The notes beneath the pieces were generated by a model. It searched no databases and was not told the DNA's origin. It was given only the letters and a program-made list of their open reading frames with translations. The position numbers and the translations under genes were made by a program. From positions 1 to 29,044 of IMG/VR virus record IMGVR_UViG_3300034175_000029: a DNA stretch of 29,044 nt. The stretch is one strand, 5' to 3'. Of this stretch, positions 28,704 through 29,044 are shown in pieces (the first letter of the stretch is position 1; each line of letters begins with the position of its first letter). This stretch comes from a virus.

Positions 28704-28728
28704 AAAAACCCCGCCGGTTAGGGCGGGG
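28704..28728 (-). terminator. Leader terminator ahead of the lysis genes (tR'-like)
   Basis: On the - strand CCCCGCC (28728-28722) and GGCGGGG (28715-28709) form a 7-bp GC stem with a 6-base loop, followed by five T (28708-28704). It lies about 90 bases before the endolysin start. In lambdoid phages a terminator at this place blocks late transcription until the Q-type antiterminator acts. That role is inferred from position. Confidence 0.85.
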
Positions 28729-28771
28729 TCGGGTTCCAGCTAACGCCCTACGTCGGCATCGCTGGAGCAAA

Positions 28772-28932
28772 TGCAGCGGTTACGGATAAGCAGGGTTCGC
28801 ATCCTGCTCGCTGCACTCTTGCATGGACGGGCCGGGGGGCTTATCTCCGGCTCAGGGGTTCGGGTGTGCGTCCCGCTTATCCCCTCCGAGGCACATTCGG
28901 CTACGCTTAAAGCCTGCGCATTCCGTCCATGC
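28772..28932 (-). ncRNA. Highly structured leader RNA upstream of the late operon
   Basis: No convincing ORF lies here, but nested inverted repeats do. A perfect 10-bp pair GCATGGACGG (28821-28830) / CCGTCCATGC (28923-28932) closes a 112-base multibranch unit. Inside are AGGGG/CCCCT with a further CGGG/CCCG stem, GCCGG/CCGGC, and one of two alternative 4-bp stems. A second unit pairs TGCAGCG (28772-28778) with CGCTGCA (28809-28815) around GCAGG/CCTGC (28790-28794, 28803-28807). It lies between the terminators at 28948-28982 and 28704-28728. It may be a late leader or a 6S-like pR' RNA. The strand is inferred from late transcription. Confidence 0.45.
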
Positions 28933-28947
28933 CTTGATCTTACCACG

Positions 28948-28982
28948 AAAAAGGCCGCGAACTTTGTGGGTTGCGGCCTTTT
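28948..28982. terminator. Bidirectional terminator at the right end
   Basis: AAAAGGCCGC (28949-28958) and GCGGCCTTTT (28973-28982) form a 10-bp stem with a 14-base loop; runs of A and T at the two ends give a T tract on either strand. It can stop RNA coming from the right on the - strand, such as a regulator transcript, and any + strand RNA. It isolates the leader region from what lies beyond the window. Confidence 0.85.
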
Positions 28983-29044
28983 GCCGAAGGCAATTCTTGA
29001 CAGTGCGCCTATTGGGCCACACGGTTACGTCACGTGTCAACTGG
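28983..29044. promoter_or_regulatory. Inverted TTGACA pair, possible regulatory region
   Basis: TTGACA at 28997-29002 faces TGTCAA at 29035-29040, and ACACG (29019-29023) faces CGTGT between them. Either TTGACA could be a -35 box, but neither has a recognisable -10 box at normal spacing. The pair may be an operator or part of a late promoter with a non-standard -10. The window ends here, so the reading stays open. Confidence 0.25.

Noticed and set aside
28790-28807. tRNA T-arm-like hairpin with GTTCG in the loop
   Set aside because: The loop has eight bases and no acceptor, D or anticodon arms can be placed around it.
28740-29040. Two - strand frames of 62-68 codons at the right end
   Set aside because: They run through the bidirectional terminator and strong stems, lack ribosome binding sites and have unlikely composition.
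1-29044. CRISPR array, tRNA genes, insertion sequences, toxin-antitoxin or restriction-modification genes
   Set aside because: I found no regularly spaced direct repeats, cloverleaf, transposase motif, or recognisable pair of such genes in the window.

Overview
The window is one continuous stretch of a temperate, P22-like (lambdoid) podovirus genome. I identify it from the order and motifs of its virion genes: P22-type portal, scaffold, coat, gp4-like and gp10-like tail accessory proteins and ejection proteins, together with a tyrosine integrase and an excisionase-like gene. The high GC content and codon choice suggest a GC-rich gammaproteobacterial host, possibly Xanthomonadaceae. That host guess is inference and the genus cannot be read from the sequence.

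Layout. Positions 1-130 hold a rho-independent terminator, then a promoter overlapped by two operator-like palindromes. From 180 to 9801 the + strand is one long early ('left', pL-type) operon of about 26 genes, nearly all joined by 1-4 base stop/start overlaps. It opens with small unknown genes, continues with a recombination module (RecA-core Sak4-like ATPase, PD-(D/E)XK nuclease, SSB) followed by an HNH gene, then more small accessory genes including several mini-genes of 34-53 codons, and ends with an excisionase-like DNA-binding protein and the integrase. From 28611 back to 9812 the - strand carries the late genes in transcription order: endolysin, holin, Rz/Rz1 spanins, small terminase, a GT9-like glycosyltransferase, a beta-rich protein, large terminase, portal, scaffold, coat, two small proteins, gp4-like, gp10-like, a cupin-like protein, three ejection-type proteins (one with a transglycosylase domain) and two tail fibre/spike proteins. 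A small membrane-protein gene (12144-12416) lies antisense between the last ejection gene and the tail genes, the place where P22 carries its immI/sieA genes.

The order mirrors P22: late genes - tail - int - xis - accessory - recombination - pL. On that map the missing part, between the right and left ends of the window, should hold the repressor (just left of position 1), cro, replication genes and a late antiterminator. Several terminators lie inside the late unit (28704-28728, 21700-21725 inside the portal gene, 12079-12101), which fits late transcription that depends on antitermination. The strongest candidates for something new are the highly structured leader at 28772-28932, the antisense membrane gene at 12144, the two-gene insertion between the terminase subunits, and the mini-gene-rich early operon.
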